The translations under genes and the position numbers were made by a program. This document shows, in pieces, positions 1 through 11,938 of a stretch of 64,000 nucleotides of DNA. The stretch is from Saururus chinensis (taxonomy: Eukaryota; Streptophyta; Magnoliopsida; Piperales; Saururaceae), in NCBI GenBank assembly GCA_035235625.1, contig CP141140.1:37939351-38003350 (forward strand), given 5' to 3'. How positions within the stretch are numbered: the first letter of the stretch is position 1; each line of letters opens with the position of its first letter. Under the pieces are notes generated by a model. It was not told the DNA's origin and made no database searches. It saw only the letters and a list, made by a program, of their open reading frames with translations.

Positions 1-620
1 TCCTTGCTTGGCAACGGACAACCAAGTTTGTTAGGTGACGAACAGCCTAGGCAGCCCCTTGGGCAAGGATGGATGTTGTGACAGCGTGGAAGGTGTTCTA
101 GACGAGCTACTTGCCTTGCAGAGCAGGCTGAGTAGGAGTCCTTGTGCGGGCAGTACTCTAGCAGCGAAGCTGGGTGCTACATGGACTTAGGGGAGGACTC
201 CTAAGGCAGACCAGATTCACTTATGCAGGATTGTTGCACTCCTAGTGTGAGTAGGACTTGGGGCAGCAAGTTCTTAGGATGGACAGGACTCGCACAGGCA
301 GGCTGGCTACACTCCTAGGATGGGAAGGAGTTAGGGTAGCTGGTTTCCTTGGATAGACAGATTCTTAGAGGCAGCATGGCACTAGACTTCTAGCGGAAGA
401 CTAACCCTTGCAGGTTTCCTAATTTATGCTAGGGGAGGACTGGTTATGGGCAGAGAGTTGGTCAGGGTGAGGACTCTTATATTAGGTGGGTTTTGTACTC
501 CTAGTATTACTAGGACAACCAGTTTCATGTTAGGTCTATAAAAGGGGGAGAGTAGGGCGGCCATGGGAGGTTGGTGACATATTTGTTCCTACATAGCGAA
601 CCAGGGAGTTGAGAGGAGAG
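1..620 (+). mobile_element. LTR fragment, copy A (5' end outside window)
   Basis: Positions 1-515 match 58,527-58,970 over about 480 bp, with many substitutions but the same order of short blocks (for example GGCAGCCCCTTGGGC and GAGTAGGAGTCCTTGT). The second copy begins with TGTTAGACCTCTAACA, an LTR-like terminus, so this copy lacks only about 50 bp, which lie outside the window. A strong TATA box (CTATAAAAG, 536-544) is present here and missing from the truncated second copy. The sequence from about 560 to 845 is probably the transcribed part of the LTR, but I could not place its end. No coding sequence seen. The family is unknown; the TGTTAG start would suit Ty1/copia. Confidence 0.55.
536..544 (+). 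promoter_or_regulatory. TATA box of LTR copy A
   Basis: CTATAAAAG followed by a G-run, near the expected promoter distance from an LTR start. It fits a Pol II promoter of the retroelement. Activity cannot be judged from sequence. Confidence 0.5.
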
Positions 621-847
621 TTCTCATCCTGGTGGATCAGCCCTTGCCCTCTCCCTCCCTTGTATTTCAGCGGATAGAAATACAGCTTGGGTGGAAACCT
701 TTGCACCAGGATAGACTTGTGTTGTTTTGCTTGTGTTTCCCTTGCACATACAAGTGGGAAGGGAAGAGAGTGGTTGCTGGTTGCGTGGTGTAGCTAGGCC
801 ATCACTTGTACAAATGTTATGCAAAGCTTTGCGACTGTGACACAACT

Positions 848-2231
848 CCTAGTGTAGTCCACACTGATGCACGTCTAACATATGTCATGTATATAATGAG
901 GCCCACAAAGTGATATGTATGATGCACGTTTATATATTATAATGAGTACATAAATATAAGTGCATGTGTGCTTGTGCCAATAACCATATGCCACGATGAT
1001 TAACATATTGTTGACCAGTTTATTTAATGGAAAGTGCACATGTAAAATACACAAGGAAAGAGTGTTGTCACCAGCCACGTAAAGTCTTAGTTGGGCAATC
1101 ATAACCAAACCTGCCTTCAAAGGTAGAAAGTATCTAGTAGAACCATTATACCACGTGGTTGTACATACCTCCATTCATGTTCAAACACGTAAACCTAAAT
1201 TTATGCCGCATCTTTCTCACTTGGAAATACGTACAAATTAATTAAACTTGGCATTCATCAAGATAGTATATCTACCACATGGCCCGTAGAACGGTTCCAC
1301 TGGATAATTTTTCCTTCAAAGGGCCATGAACCACATCATCTCCCCCTTTATTAGTCTCCCTTTGACCCTTTTGACTGATATTCAACCTTGTCCTGATCGA
1401 GGCGAAAACCTGTTCGTTAACAAGTCAATTTTATCAAAATTCCGCCCCTTGTTTGCTAATTTACCAAGGCATCTATCACATCATTGGTAAAAGGCAAGAT
1501 TTAACCTGTTGTGTTTCATCGGGCCCGCCGCTCAGGCCGCCGGCCGGTGCCAGTGAGCATCGGAGGGTGAAGCAAAATCACTATAAAACGACAGTGATTT
1601 TGGGTTGGGTCCTAATGAGGCTTATGCTTTCAAGTGCTCAGCGATTTAACTACATTGAAGGGGGGTGAGTCTTTTTAAGTGGATGTGGTCCAATCAGTAG
1701 AGAAAAGTTTTGCCCCTTTTTTTGTAATAAAAGACTTAGTGATTAACAATAGGAGTTTGTTGCATCAATGAAGTATTGAAAGAGAAACCTCAGATCGATC
1801 AAACAGGCTCCCAAGTTTACCTCTTCACATATCTACTAATGATCAGGAAAATATTTTTCAGAAAATTTTGGTCTTATCAGGGTTATCTTCCATTGCACAT
1901 TACATAAGCCATCATCCAAAAGGATCACCAGCGCGCACATATATATTAGTGCATATAATTGTCACAATACATGTGCTAATATACACTAATATGTGCTATA
2001 AAGTAAAAGATATCATGGATGATGTAAGTGGGTAGGCCAAAAAATTTGCACTTCTAGTGAAGGACAAGAAAGAAGTTTTGATCTTCCTAGAGATATCTAC
2101 TGTTTTTATCATTTTATCATAGTCATTGGTCATTGACAATGTATATTAATGCATGTCAATGTCACATATATATGTACTAATATGCATTAATTTGCACACC
2201 TGTGTCATGTATAGGAGGAAAAGGAAAAAAT
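848..2231 (+). repeat. Direct duplication, unit 1 (non-coding)
   Basis: This stretch is repeated in the same orientation at 4,016-5,107. Shared blocks run in the same order from CCTAGTGTAGTCCACACTGA to GGAGGAAAAGGAAAAA, with indels: about 120 bp around 1,190-1,315 and about 100 bp around 1,500-1,600 are absent from the second unit. Both units are rich in ATGCAT-like words. No credible ORF, no clear TG...CA ends and no target duplication were seen, so it may be a segmental duplication or the ends of an unrecognised non-coding element. Confidence 0.75.
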
Positions 2232-4015
2232 TCGAAGATGTATAGATCCTAGGAGCACATGTTTTTAGGTAGAATCTACACATATGACTTTAACTTACAA
2301 GCTATTTGGGTGTTGATTTTTTTAGAAACGGAAGTGGAGTTTTTTAGAATTAATTCAAAATTTTCATTGTCGAATATGAATTACGGTTAGTAATGAAATC
2401 TTTTAGAATAAATTTAAATATCACATCAAACCCAATTTTAAAACTTTAAACTAATAAAACTCTCTCTTTCTCCCCAACTCAAATATACATATTCTTAGTA
2501 CTATTACATTCTTAAATTCAAGTTTTATTAAACAAGATCCCACAAGGGTAGATAATTTTAAATTTTTAAATTAATTTTTTACCTATATGACACATTTTTC
2601 AAGGCTCAAATCAATATGAGGGGTAGCCATTAAAAAATAACAAAATCTGTAATTTTTAAAACGGGGGCTAGGAGACAGAATCGCCGGAATCACCTCATGA
2701 GGTGATTTGGTAATTATAGCACGAAACGGCTTAGAATCAACTTTTGGATAGAATTTTTAATTCCACCCACCTTCTATACACAACATAATTTAAATAATTC
2801 AAGCTAAAATTGGGACGAAATTAACGAAATCTTACAAAAATTCAGTACACAAATAGTAATTTCAAAAAATTCAACTTCCATTTCTAAAATATCCAATACC
2901 CAAATAGCTCCTTTGTCTTGAATCTTCAATCTTTTTTCAGAATTAATCAACCATATGTTTACTTTGTCTTTTTAGACAACACTATAAAACTTAATATACA
3001 AAGTCTCTTTTCCTTCCACATAAACTAATACTTTAGCATGAGATTTGTCAATCAATATAATCCTTTGCAAGACTCATATAAATCATATGAAAAACTCTTT
3101 TCATATGTAATAAACCATAATTCTCATCATAAAACTTAGATTCATAAATTGGATCCTCTAATCTTATCTTCACAAGGAAGTACTCATTATAATAGTAAAT
3201 TTGTACAAAACATGTAAGTAATTTTCCATAATTAGGATCTCATAGCCATTATACGTGAAATACTTCATGTAAAATTTAAATTCAAAACTATTCAGTCATA
3301 CCACAATCCTTACTTTCATGCTTATAATGCTTCTTTAAGGTTTAATATGTAATTGGTTCAAGGTTTAGTGATCCTACCTTTTACCTCCGCGCTCTCACAT
3401 CATTTTTTCCAAATTTACATCCTTCCTTTGACGCACCCTTGAGCTCTTTCCTTTTGACTAGAGACAGTTTACAATGGGGATGACAGTCTTAGGGCATCAT
3501 AGGGTATTTTACATGAGAAAAGGAAAAATAAAATCTAGTATGTGGCCATCAAAATTGGGTAGTTTTTTTCTTTCATCGGCATAACTACCCCATTAATCAA
3601 CACGTTAAAGGACTTACCGTTAAAACCCAAAAATTCGTTGGCATTTTCACATGTGCGTCGTTACTTGTAAATAGTACAATTAAAAATTTTCCAACGAACT
3701 CACCAACATATCGATGATGGCATCGTTGACACACCCAACAAAAAAATAAATTTTATTTCAAATTCAACAATTTTAAAATATAAAATACCTGACAAACTTG
3801 TGGATGCCACAGAATTAGTAGTGTATTAGGACTTTAATGCCCCACTTATAATTAACCTTTCCATCTCCTAGCTGGGCTAGGGCTTGCAGGCCCAATAACT
3901 TTGCTCATACATGGGCTTTCCTCACATTGGTTCTCTCACAGTTACGGGCTAAGCCCATTGCGCCCATGGGGGACTAGCGCGCCCCACATAGCATATGTCA
4001 TGCATCTTAGCCAAC
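2232..4015. other. AT-rich spacer between the two duplicated units
   Basis: No gene is visible. The sequence is AT-rich with many stops in all frames. It contains a perfect 20-bp palindrome at 2,688-2,707, listed separately. Confidence 0.6.
2688..2707. repeat. Perfect 20-bp palindrome
   Basis: The two 10-nt halves AATCACCTCA and TGAGGTGATT are exact reverse complements with no spacer. The core CACCTCA/TGAGGTG resembles the core of the hairpin at 22,638-22,675. Confidence 0.85.
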
Positions 4016-5107
4016 CCCTAGTGTAGTCCACACTGATACACGTCCAGCATATGTCATGTATATAATGGGGCCCACAAAGTGATATGCATGTTGCACGTTT
4101 ACATATTATAATGAGTACATGAATATAAGTGCATGTGTGCTTGTGCCACGATGGCTAACATATTGTTTAACGGAAAAGAGCACGTGTAAAATACACAAGG
4201 AAAGAGTGTTGTCACCGGCCACGTAAAGTCTTAGTGGGCAATCAAAGCCAAACCTGCCTTCAAAATGCCCTGAACCACATCATCTCCCCCTTTATTAGTC
4301 TCCCTTTGACGCTTTTGACCGATATCCAACCTTGTCCTGATCGAGGCAAAAACCTGTTCGTTAACAAGTCAATTTTATCAAAATTCCGCCCCTTGTTTGC
4401 TAATTTACCAAGGCATCTATTACATCATTGGTAAAGGCAGTGATTTTGGGTTGGGTCCTAATGAGGCATATCCTTCCAAAGTGCTCAGCAATTTAACTGG
4501 ATTGAGGAAAAGTTTTGCCCCTTTTTTTGTAATAAAAGACTTAGTGATTAACAATAGAAGGTTGCTACATCAACGAAGTATTAAAAGAGAAACCTCGGAT
4601 CGATCAAACAGGCTCCCAAGTTTTCCTCTTCACATATCTACTAATGATCAGGAAAATATTTTTCAGAAATTTTTGGTCTTCTCAGGGTTATCTTCCATTT
4701 CACATTGCATAAGCCATTATCCAAGGGATCACCAGCGCGCACATATATTAGTGCATATCATTGTCACGATACATGTGCTAATATGCACTAATATGTGCTA
4801 TAAAGTAAAGGAGATCATGAATGATGTAAGTGGGTAGGCCAAAAAATTTGCACTTCTAGTGAAGGACAAGAACGAAGTTTTGATCTTCCTAGAAATATCT
4901 ACCGTTTTTATCATTTTATCATAGTCATTGGTCATCGACAATGATTGTATTAATGCATGTCAATGTCACATACATATTTACTAATATGCATTAATGTGCA
5001 CACCTGTGTCATGTAAAGGAGGAAGTATATATTAATGCATGTCAATGTCACATATATATGTACTAATAGTGCACACCTGTGTTATGTAAAGGAGGAAAAG
5101 GAAAAAT
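4016..5107 (+). repeat. Direct duplication, unit 2 (non-coding)
   Basis: Second copy of the unit at 848-2,231, 3.17 kb downstream in the same orientation. Near its end (about 4,945-5,095) a segment containing TTAATGCATGTCAATGTCAC and GGAGGAA is itself duplicated in tandem, which unit 1 does not show. No coding potential recognised; the 146-codon open frame at 4,397-4,837 has no recognisable domain and is broken in unit 1. Confidence 0.75.
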
Positions 5108-5819
5108 TATTGGGTGGAACTGACGTTCTAGTCATATTGTAACAAGCTAGGAAATGCCACCAATCATGTTTGGTTGTTTGCACACATTAATGGCACTACA
5201 ACGTATTAACAGATCCACCATCCACTGAATACTTTGTTCTTTGAAATTAGTGAATATGCTGAAACATGCTCCACTATAAAAGTAAGCCTAACGTGAGGTA
5301 TATAGAAACTGTTTATTGGTGAGAACGGTTCTTATGCTGAGTTTATTGTCACAAAGAACAAAGAAATGTGAAAAACTCTTAGGTAAGTCGGAGGACAAAA
5401 ACTCTTCTTTGTTGAAGGTGAGCATTGAGAGCTTAACAATGTAGTGAGAATATTTTTCATGGAGGACTCACAGTTGACCTTTAATTTAATTGAACTCCTT
5501 CCCCTGTTTCTTAAATAAAAAATTTATAAATTTAAGTAAAGGAGGAAAAGTGAAGAAAGCTGCCCTTCAATCCAAAAAGTATTTCAAAACCATAAATAAT
5601 TGGATCAATTCGACTGTATAATTTCTCGGAAGTAACCAATAAAGCCATAAATAAAAACTTTGCCAATTCAAGTACAATATGTTTAATTTACAAAAACAAT
5701 CCGTACAAAGCAAATCTATGAAGAAACCAGATCTTAGCTAATTTTTGGCATATAATTTGCCTTAAAAAAATAATGAAATTAAAATAAGTGTTCAAAATTT
5801 CCCAATTAGCTTCCCACCA
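5108..5819. other. Intergenic sequence and ERF 3' flank
   Basis: AT-rich, no ORF with domain content. The part next to 5,820 is the presumed 3' UTR of the minus-strand ERF gene. No unambiguous poly(A) signal was identified. Confidence 0.5.
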
Positions 5820-7698
5820 TCAACCAGAGGAAGAAGGAAAACGTTTAGTATCAGTAATATGAGGATTGGGGAAGCCCGGCTGGACACCCGGATGAAAATC
5901 TTCCGGCTGCCGGAAGTAGCCCAGGTGATGTTGGTCTGGAAGGAAAGAAGAAGCCGAGGAAGACAAACCCAGAGATGCAGAAGTGGTGGCAGTAGTAGAA
6001 GAATACATAATCTGATCCAAAAGACTCGTCGGCTGTCTTTGAAAATCGAAATCACTCTGCAGAAACTGAGAATACTGAGCATAGTCTTCAATGGAGGAAC
6101 TGCCGCCATAGCCCTTTTGACTTTGCACCGGAGGCTGGCCCATTTGCCAATCATTAAAAAGGGTCGGTGGAGGATTCGAGGGGGGCAAATGTGTCGACGG
6201 AGAAACGTGGATCGACGGCCGGACGGGGACGTTCTCCGGGAAGTTGAGTTTTGCTCTGCTTCCCCTGAACCTGAGGGCTGCTTCGTCGTAGGCTCTTGCT
6301 GCTGCCTCTGCCGTGTCGAACGTGCCTAACCAGACCCTGGCCGCCTTGTGGGGGTCTCTGATCTCGGCCGCCCATTTCCCCCATGGCCTTTGTCTCACTC
6401 CTCTGTATTTTCTTCTTCTCTCTTGTACTCCCCCTTCAGTGGCTGGCTCTCCTTCTTCAGTTGTTGCCATTGTTGCTGATGGAACAGCAGTTGTTATTAC
6501 GATCTTGGGACCGGCTTCTTCAGTTACTGATGACAAAAAAAGGAGAAAGAAAATCTTTCAAAACCCAATAAAGCACATGCACCTTATTTTTTACTAATTG
6601 ATAAAAATATATAATTTAACTTTATTTACTTATCAAAATAAATAAAGGTAGTAAGTTGCCCCACTGATTGTGATCACAAAAGCTAGGGCTCACGTCAGAG
6701 TGGATGGTTTAGGAATCCATGCAGAGGTTTCTAATGGAACACCGAACACACACCTGCATGGTTGAACAGAGCAAGTTCTAAAACCATGCGCTGCATGAAC
6801 CCGTTTACAAAATAAAAGAAGTAAAATAAAGAGTTAAGGAGGGAAGTGAATGCAGTCATATGGAAACAAAATGATTCATTTCACTTGTTTGGCAAAGGAA
6901 AAGAGCTGGAAATGATTCCATGCAGGAAGATAATACGAAGAATGCTAAAGCATTTACGAGCACTGTGTATCTTAACAGGGCATAAAGATTATGCAGATAG
7001 AAATCGTGAATGATGAGGAAGAAGGAATTCTCATTAACATAAAATGTTGTTGAGGAAGAAGAATAATATTTGACAAAATATTAACTTGCACAGACAGAAG
7101 GAATGATAACTGTGAGTTAAAAGAAGAATTAAGAACAGAGTGTTCTGTTTTTATAATTATGTTAACTTTGAAGACAGAGTGTTCATTGGTGTTAAAGAAA
7201 ACACTTCTGGGATCTGAAGTAGGTAACATGTTGGAAGAAGAAGAAGAGGAAGAAGAAGAAGAGAATCCAAATAGAGAAGCTTATCAAGACAAAAAAACCA
7301 ATGAAAAAATAAATAAAAAGATAGATTTGTGAAGCACCTGCAGCTTCAGAAGATGACTCTCCCAGGCCTCTGTAGTACCCAAACATGGACTCCATGAGCT
7401 CGCCACCTTCCTCTTCCCTCCCTCTCTTCTGCCCCCCACCACTAGGAGCACTACCAGCCACCGAACCGGAAGAAACCGACCCAGAAGACCCCGAACCAGC
7501 CACCTCCGGCCTACCCCCAGAGACAACGTGGGTCAACGCCGAAACCATGGCCGACATCTCCCAGTCCGGGCCATACCTGTAAAAACCTGGTCCGGTCTGA
7601 GCCCCAGCCTGAGCACCTTCCTCGTCGTCCTCCCCATGCGGCAACCAGCCCGCCTCGCCTGGATCACCTCCCCACGGGTTCGCCACCTTGAAGCACAT
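5820..7698 (-). CDS. AP2/ERF transcription factor, two exons (ERF group X-like)
   Basis: Nuclear DNA-binding regulator of the plant ERF family. Exon 1 is 7,698-7,338 and exon 2 is 6,526-5,820, joined across an 811-nt intron (6,527-7,337) with donor CAG|GTGCTT and acceptor TCATCAG|TAACTG. The split Val codon restores one frame, giving 355 residues and a TGA stop. The ERF domain (about residues 160-218) has the YRG and RAYD elements, [11 protein letters not shown], and the Ala14/Asp19 pair of ERF rather than DREB types; a basic ERRRKYR precedes it. The N-terminus MCFKVANP and the segment [12 protein letters not shown] resemble Arabidopsis RAP2.6/ABR1-type (group X) proteins, which act in stress, abscisic-acid and wound signalling; this comparison is from memory. 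The middle is Ser/Gly-rich, the C-terminus Ser/Pro/Gln-rich, and no EAR motif is seen. A TATA box and a short uORF lie upstream. No damage seen, so it is likely functional. Confidence 0.92.
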
Positions 7699-7717
7699 AA
7701 ATCTCAGGGAAGCCTCT

Positions 7718-7738
7718 CTAATGGAGGCTTAAAACCAT
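7718..7738 (-). promoter_or_regulatory. Six-codon uORF in the ERF leader
   Basis: Between the TATA box and the main ATG the minus strand carries ATG GTT TTA AGC CTC CAT TAG, ending 19 nt before the main start at 7,698. If transcription starts about 30 nt after the TATA box, the uORF is in the 5' UTR and could lower translation of the ERF. The peptide is not a known conserved uORF. Confidence 0.55.
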
Positions 7739-7816
7739 GAGCCTTCGTCAACTTGTGGGTCCCTCCTCACCTCAACCCAGAGCCAGAACTTCAGAGCTCT
7801 AGCAGCGTGGAGCAAG

Positions 7817-7824
7817 CTTATATA
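7817..7824 (-). promoter_or_regulatory. TATA box of the ERF gene
   Basis: CTATATAAGC on the minus strand, about 120 nt upstream of the ATG. It predicts a start site near 7,790 and a leader of about 90 nt. Confidence 0.7.
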
Positions 7825-8335
7825 GGAAGGCTTCTGCATGTCCGAGCTCTAGTTTAAATTTAAAAAATGAATGGGGATTTTATCCAAAGGGCTTAATGGC
7901 TTGTGTTGTGAATGCCTGTACTGAACTGATTTCGGCTTATTTTAGAAGGGCTTAATGCCTGGCTGCCGACCTCTGGGTTCACACGGGTGGGCTCGTTTGA
8001 CTCGGGCGGGCGGCGGTAAACCCCAATAGCGGCAGAATAAGTCGGTGTTTCAGGGTTGCTGGATCGCTGCCGACCTCTGGGGTTCTCTTGTCTCTTAAGC
8101 CAAGGATTACGCACAAAGACAAAAGCCCACGGGATGTTACCCACTACAGAACCTACGGCCTGTCTCTCAAAGTGATAAACATTAAAGACCATGCTTTGAA
8201 AATCAAAGGAGCCCGTAAATGCGAAAGTCGATGTGACCACAAGTGACAGAAGCTCCCACTTAATTACACTAGTTTTTACTAATACATGCTATCATCATAA
8301 TTTAATAAACCTTTACACGAAATTTTAATTAAAAA
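7825..8335. other. ERF upstream region
   Basis: The 115-codon minus-strand open frame at 7,893-8,240 has no domain and is probably chance. The 15-mer GCTGCCGACCTCTGG occurs twice in the same orientation, about 100 bp apart (near 7,970 and 8,070). No canonical GCC box was recognised. Confidence 0.4.
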
Positions 8336-8572
8336 GAGTCCTTTTATTATGTCTCATTTGAAATATTAATTTGGTCTGAAATAAGTATCCTATTTGCTTA
8401 ATTTTCACATATTTTCCTCTTATATATAGTTTTTATGTATATTTTTTAAAATACCTTATTATTGACTTTTTATGTGTTAATAAAGGAAGAGTAATTCTGA
8501 AAAAAAATAGTAATAGATGTGCTTATATATTTAATTTTTGTCAAAATAAGACACTTTTCAAGACTAAAGGAG
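8336..8572. mobile_element. Degenerate Stowaway-like MITE
   Basis: The left part (CTTTTATTATGTCTCATTTGA) and the reverse complement of the right part (CTCCTTTAGTCTTGAAAAG...GTCTTATTTTGA) are imperfect inverted repeats around an AT-rich non-coding core of about 240 bp. The motif resembles the CTCCCTCCGTCCCA-type ends of Stowaway elements, but the ends are decayed and the TA target duplication is unclear. Confidence 0.45.
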
Positions 8573-10987
8573 TATTTTTTAGCCAATCAAAATTTAGTAT
8601 AAATTTTTAATAAAAATTTATTAATATCCTTGGGTCGGACTTCTCAAAAGCGTAAAACTCACGCAATTGACTACGAGTGGTCCTCTACACTAGTCAGGCC
8701 ATAGCAGCTCTAGGCCATTTCCAACAAAATTTGTTCCCAGAGTACGTTTTGAGAGACTCTCACTTTATACAAACAATTGTGCATGTTAACATAAGTGAGA
8801 AAGGTTCCTATTGGGATAATTTATGTTTAGTAGATGCATTATTGATCTAGACTCATGTAAAGTAAGAATAAATCCCATGAGGTATTCTGAGAATAGAAAA
8901 TGATTTCTCCTTCCATAAGGTTGTTAATTTTAGAACTTTGCTAGTCGAGTTTCAAGGTTTAGCATTGATCATTTTTATTTAATTTGGCAGCCAATTACTA
9001 ATAGGCCTGAACGGTAAATGCTCGCATGTCAGAGCTAATCTGATTGGCTTTAACTAACCCTTGAAATCTTCTTTAGCCAGTCAAACATATTTTTATTGAA
9101 AAATACTCAAAGGAAGGACGTGAAGATTCACATGTTAAAATTTAACTTAATAGTTCTCACCCCAAATGATAAGTGTGGCCACTTTTTAGGCCCCACTTAT
9201 CATTAAGTGAATCTCACCTATCAATGGTATGAAAATGATGAGGTACATGTAAATCTTCGAGCGTCGTTCAAGCATTTTTATTTTATCTCTGTCTTCTCTA
9301 CCTAAGTGATAAAAAAGCAATGCTGAGGCTTAGCTCGGCAGAACCCCAACACATAACATGGCCACCTTTTGTTATCTTCCTCTATTCCCCAGGCCTAGAG
9401 GTTGCAATAGGCCCAGCTCACTCAAAGAGCGGGACCAAGCCCAACCTGGGCCCATACGTGTTGGGGGCCCCTTGGCCAGTAGGAGGCTTAGGCCAGAATG
9501 AGGACCGAACCGGGACCCAACAACTCCTTTTGAAGTCACGGGTTTTGAATCGTTGTGCGTGACTCCAGACCAATTGTTCTTTTGAGCCAAATCATTAACA
9601 TACCCCCAATATAGCCATTATTTTACTATTATGCAGGTATTTTTGATATTTTACAAGAAAAAACTCCTTTATAAATGAAAGGGAGATGGGTAGGGGCTTT
9701 TCACTCCTCACTCTCACTTAATCTATTTAATATTCTTCACGTTTTTTCTACTTGAACGAAATATGCCAAAACGTGACATATATTTTATGGGTTATTTTTA
9801 TAGGTTCTACATGTATCCTTTTAATAGAAAATGTGAAACACTTGGACAAACAATCAAAGCATGAATAATTATGATTGACACAATGAGAAATGACTGCCAA
9901 TAAAAATAAAAAATATGTTCCGTCAAAGCAATCTACACGAAGAAGTAAAATATTGCTTTAAATTTATATAGGATTTAATTCTCACATATACTTTACTTCC
10001 TTTGGATTGACGATCATTTCTCTGTCTCAACACTTCCACATTTGTCATTTCATGTATTCCATATTTGCCATTAAAAAAGAGACATATAGCATCACATGTA
10101 GAAATAACCCTTAAAATAGATGGCATGTTTTGACATAATTTATTTAACTAAAAAAAAGAATTAATTGTTGAAATGTTTTATAAAAAAATTTTAATGTTTA
10201 ACGTCGTATTTTAACAAAATAAACGCAGCAAATATATCACCAAATAACCAAGTAGAATAGATAAAAAACACAAAATTTTAACGTGAAAAAACCTCTCAAT
10301 TCAAGGGTAAAAAACTATAGAGCGAATCAGCCTAATCAAGCAATCCACTATAATAAGGTTTGACGCAAGCACAATTAAACCTTCAAAGAGGTTTAATTCT
10401 CTCTCTTACAAATTAATTTTTTTATCACAAAGATAAATAAAAAATACAGAATATAGAAAACCTGAGAAGTTACTTAGTCTTCTCTCTTTCTCCCCTTGCA
10501 CAAAAGATACACTCTTGAACTTTAAAAAAATAATATAAATAACTAGGATAAAGATGACGAAAGTATCTCTTGCTCCGGTGTTGATCATAAACACAAATCC
10601 TCTGTCACCGTGTGTCTTCAAAAAACTAATCTTCTTAAAATAAAACATAAAACAAAGCTATTTTGTGTTTGTAGTGTGGGATTTACTATTTAATATACTA
10701 AATTAATATAACTTTTTTTATAATATTTTTTCACCTCCTTAATATCCATGTCGGGAATACTTTTTTCACAGTCGGGCTAACTCAGCCTGGCTCATCTTTA
10801 TCACAAGCCATGTTCATACCAGGGCCAAGCCTAAACACACCTCGAATCGAACGGGCATAATCCCGCCCTGCCTCTTGCCACTTCTATTTTTGCCCCATAT
10901 AAACTAGTATAGAGTAGAGCTTTTCACGAGTAATGAGCAGTGCTTACTTTTTTTTATTTTTGCCCCATTGTACAGTGATCCGATAAG
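8573..10987. other. Intergenic, no gene recognised
   Basis: AT-rich except for a GC-richer patch at about 9,320-9,560 made of GGCCCA/GGGCCC-type words. The short open frames here are on both strands and have no domain content. Confidence 0.5.
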
Positions 10988-11200
10988 GTGGAGAGGTCTG
11001 CGCCTTTGGCCGCTTTTGAGAGTGATAACGATGATCAGGAGGAGTTCTCGTACATCCAAATCCAGCAACGGATAGAACACGTTTTCGTCGTTATTTTAAG
11101 CTTCTCATTCTATACACGTGACCGACTTTTACTGGCGAATCTTAGGACTGTGACCTGTCACCAGAGATTTTGTGCGATTCATTGGTCAACTTGTCTGTAA
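10988..11200 (+). other. GC-rich ORF, possible gene fragment
   Basis: A 70-codon open frame starting MERSAPLAAFESDNDDQEEF sits in a local GC-rich patch (about 10,975-11,400) in AT-rich surroundings. The acidic first 30 codons look more like coding sequence than the rest. I recognise no family. It may be a captured exon or chance. Confidence 0.2.
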
Positions 11201-11938
11201 TTCAGTCAGCGTAACCTCTTCACGTGGCTTTACCGAGATAAAATTTACGTAACTGCCACACCACGTGCTGGGGATCGGAGAAGTTTGGTGACAAGGCAAA
11301 GATTCGTATTGAGCTTAGGACTGTCGAGTGATGTCAGAGTGAATGCAGCTTTTGGAGGTCGTTTAATGAATGATTGTGGGAAGGAAGGCGCAGATTGAAT
11401 TCTAAGAACGGTATCACTTTATCATAGTTAGAATCCATGATGGACTTAGACGTCGTTTTGTAGAAATTTTGATATCACGACCAATACTTGCAGTACATGA
11501 TAAAATAATAATAAAAAATCCTGCTAAGATATAAATGTCATCTATATTTACAAATAAATTTATAATAAAATTATATTATATATAATAATATAATTATATT
11601 ATTATCTATTTATAATAATAATAATAATATAATATAAATAACTAATAAGTCTTACTGAGAGACTAAGTCGTGTAGCTTCTCATTTATTATAGCTTAGGCC
11701 TTTTATAGTAACTATCGGTGTATAAATTTATTTTTTTTATATTTTTAAAGAGAAGAAATTATTTTATGATCAATATTTTTCTAACCAGGAGGCCCTTAGA
11801 CTGCCTTACTAGTCACGATTAGTTTCACAAGAGAATTTATAGTAAGTAAATAATAATAAAATTATATTATTATATACAAAATAATTTTACTGTGGACCTA
11901 TTAGTAAATTAATTAGGTTGTTTATCCTTATTGTAAAA

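Noticed and set aside
5859..6329. 156-codon plus-strand open frame
   Set aside because: It is antisense to ERF exon 2, has no domain, and is explained by the codon composition of the ERF gene.
7192..7337. Continuation of the exon 1 reading frame ([10 protein letters not shown]...) as a membrane tail of the ERF
   Set aside because: This is intron sequence after a clear donor; splicing to 6,526 gives the AP2 domain in frame.
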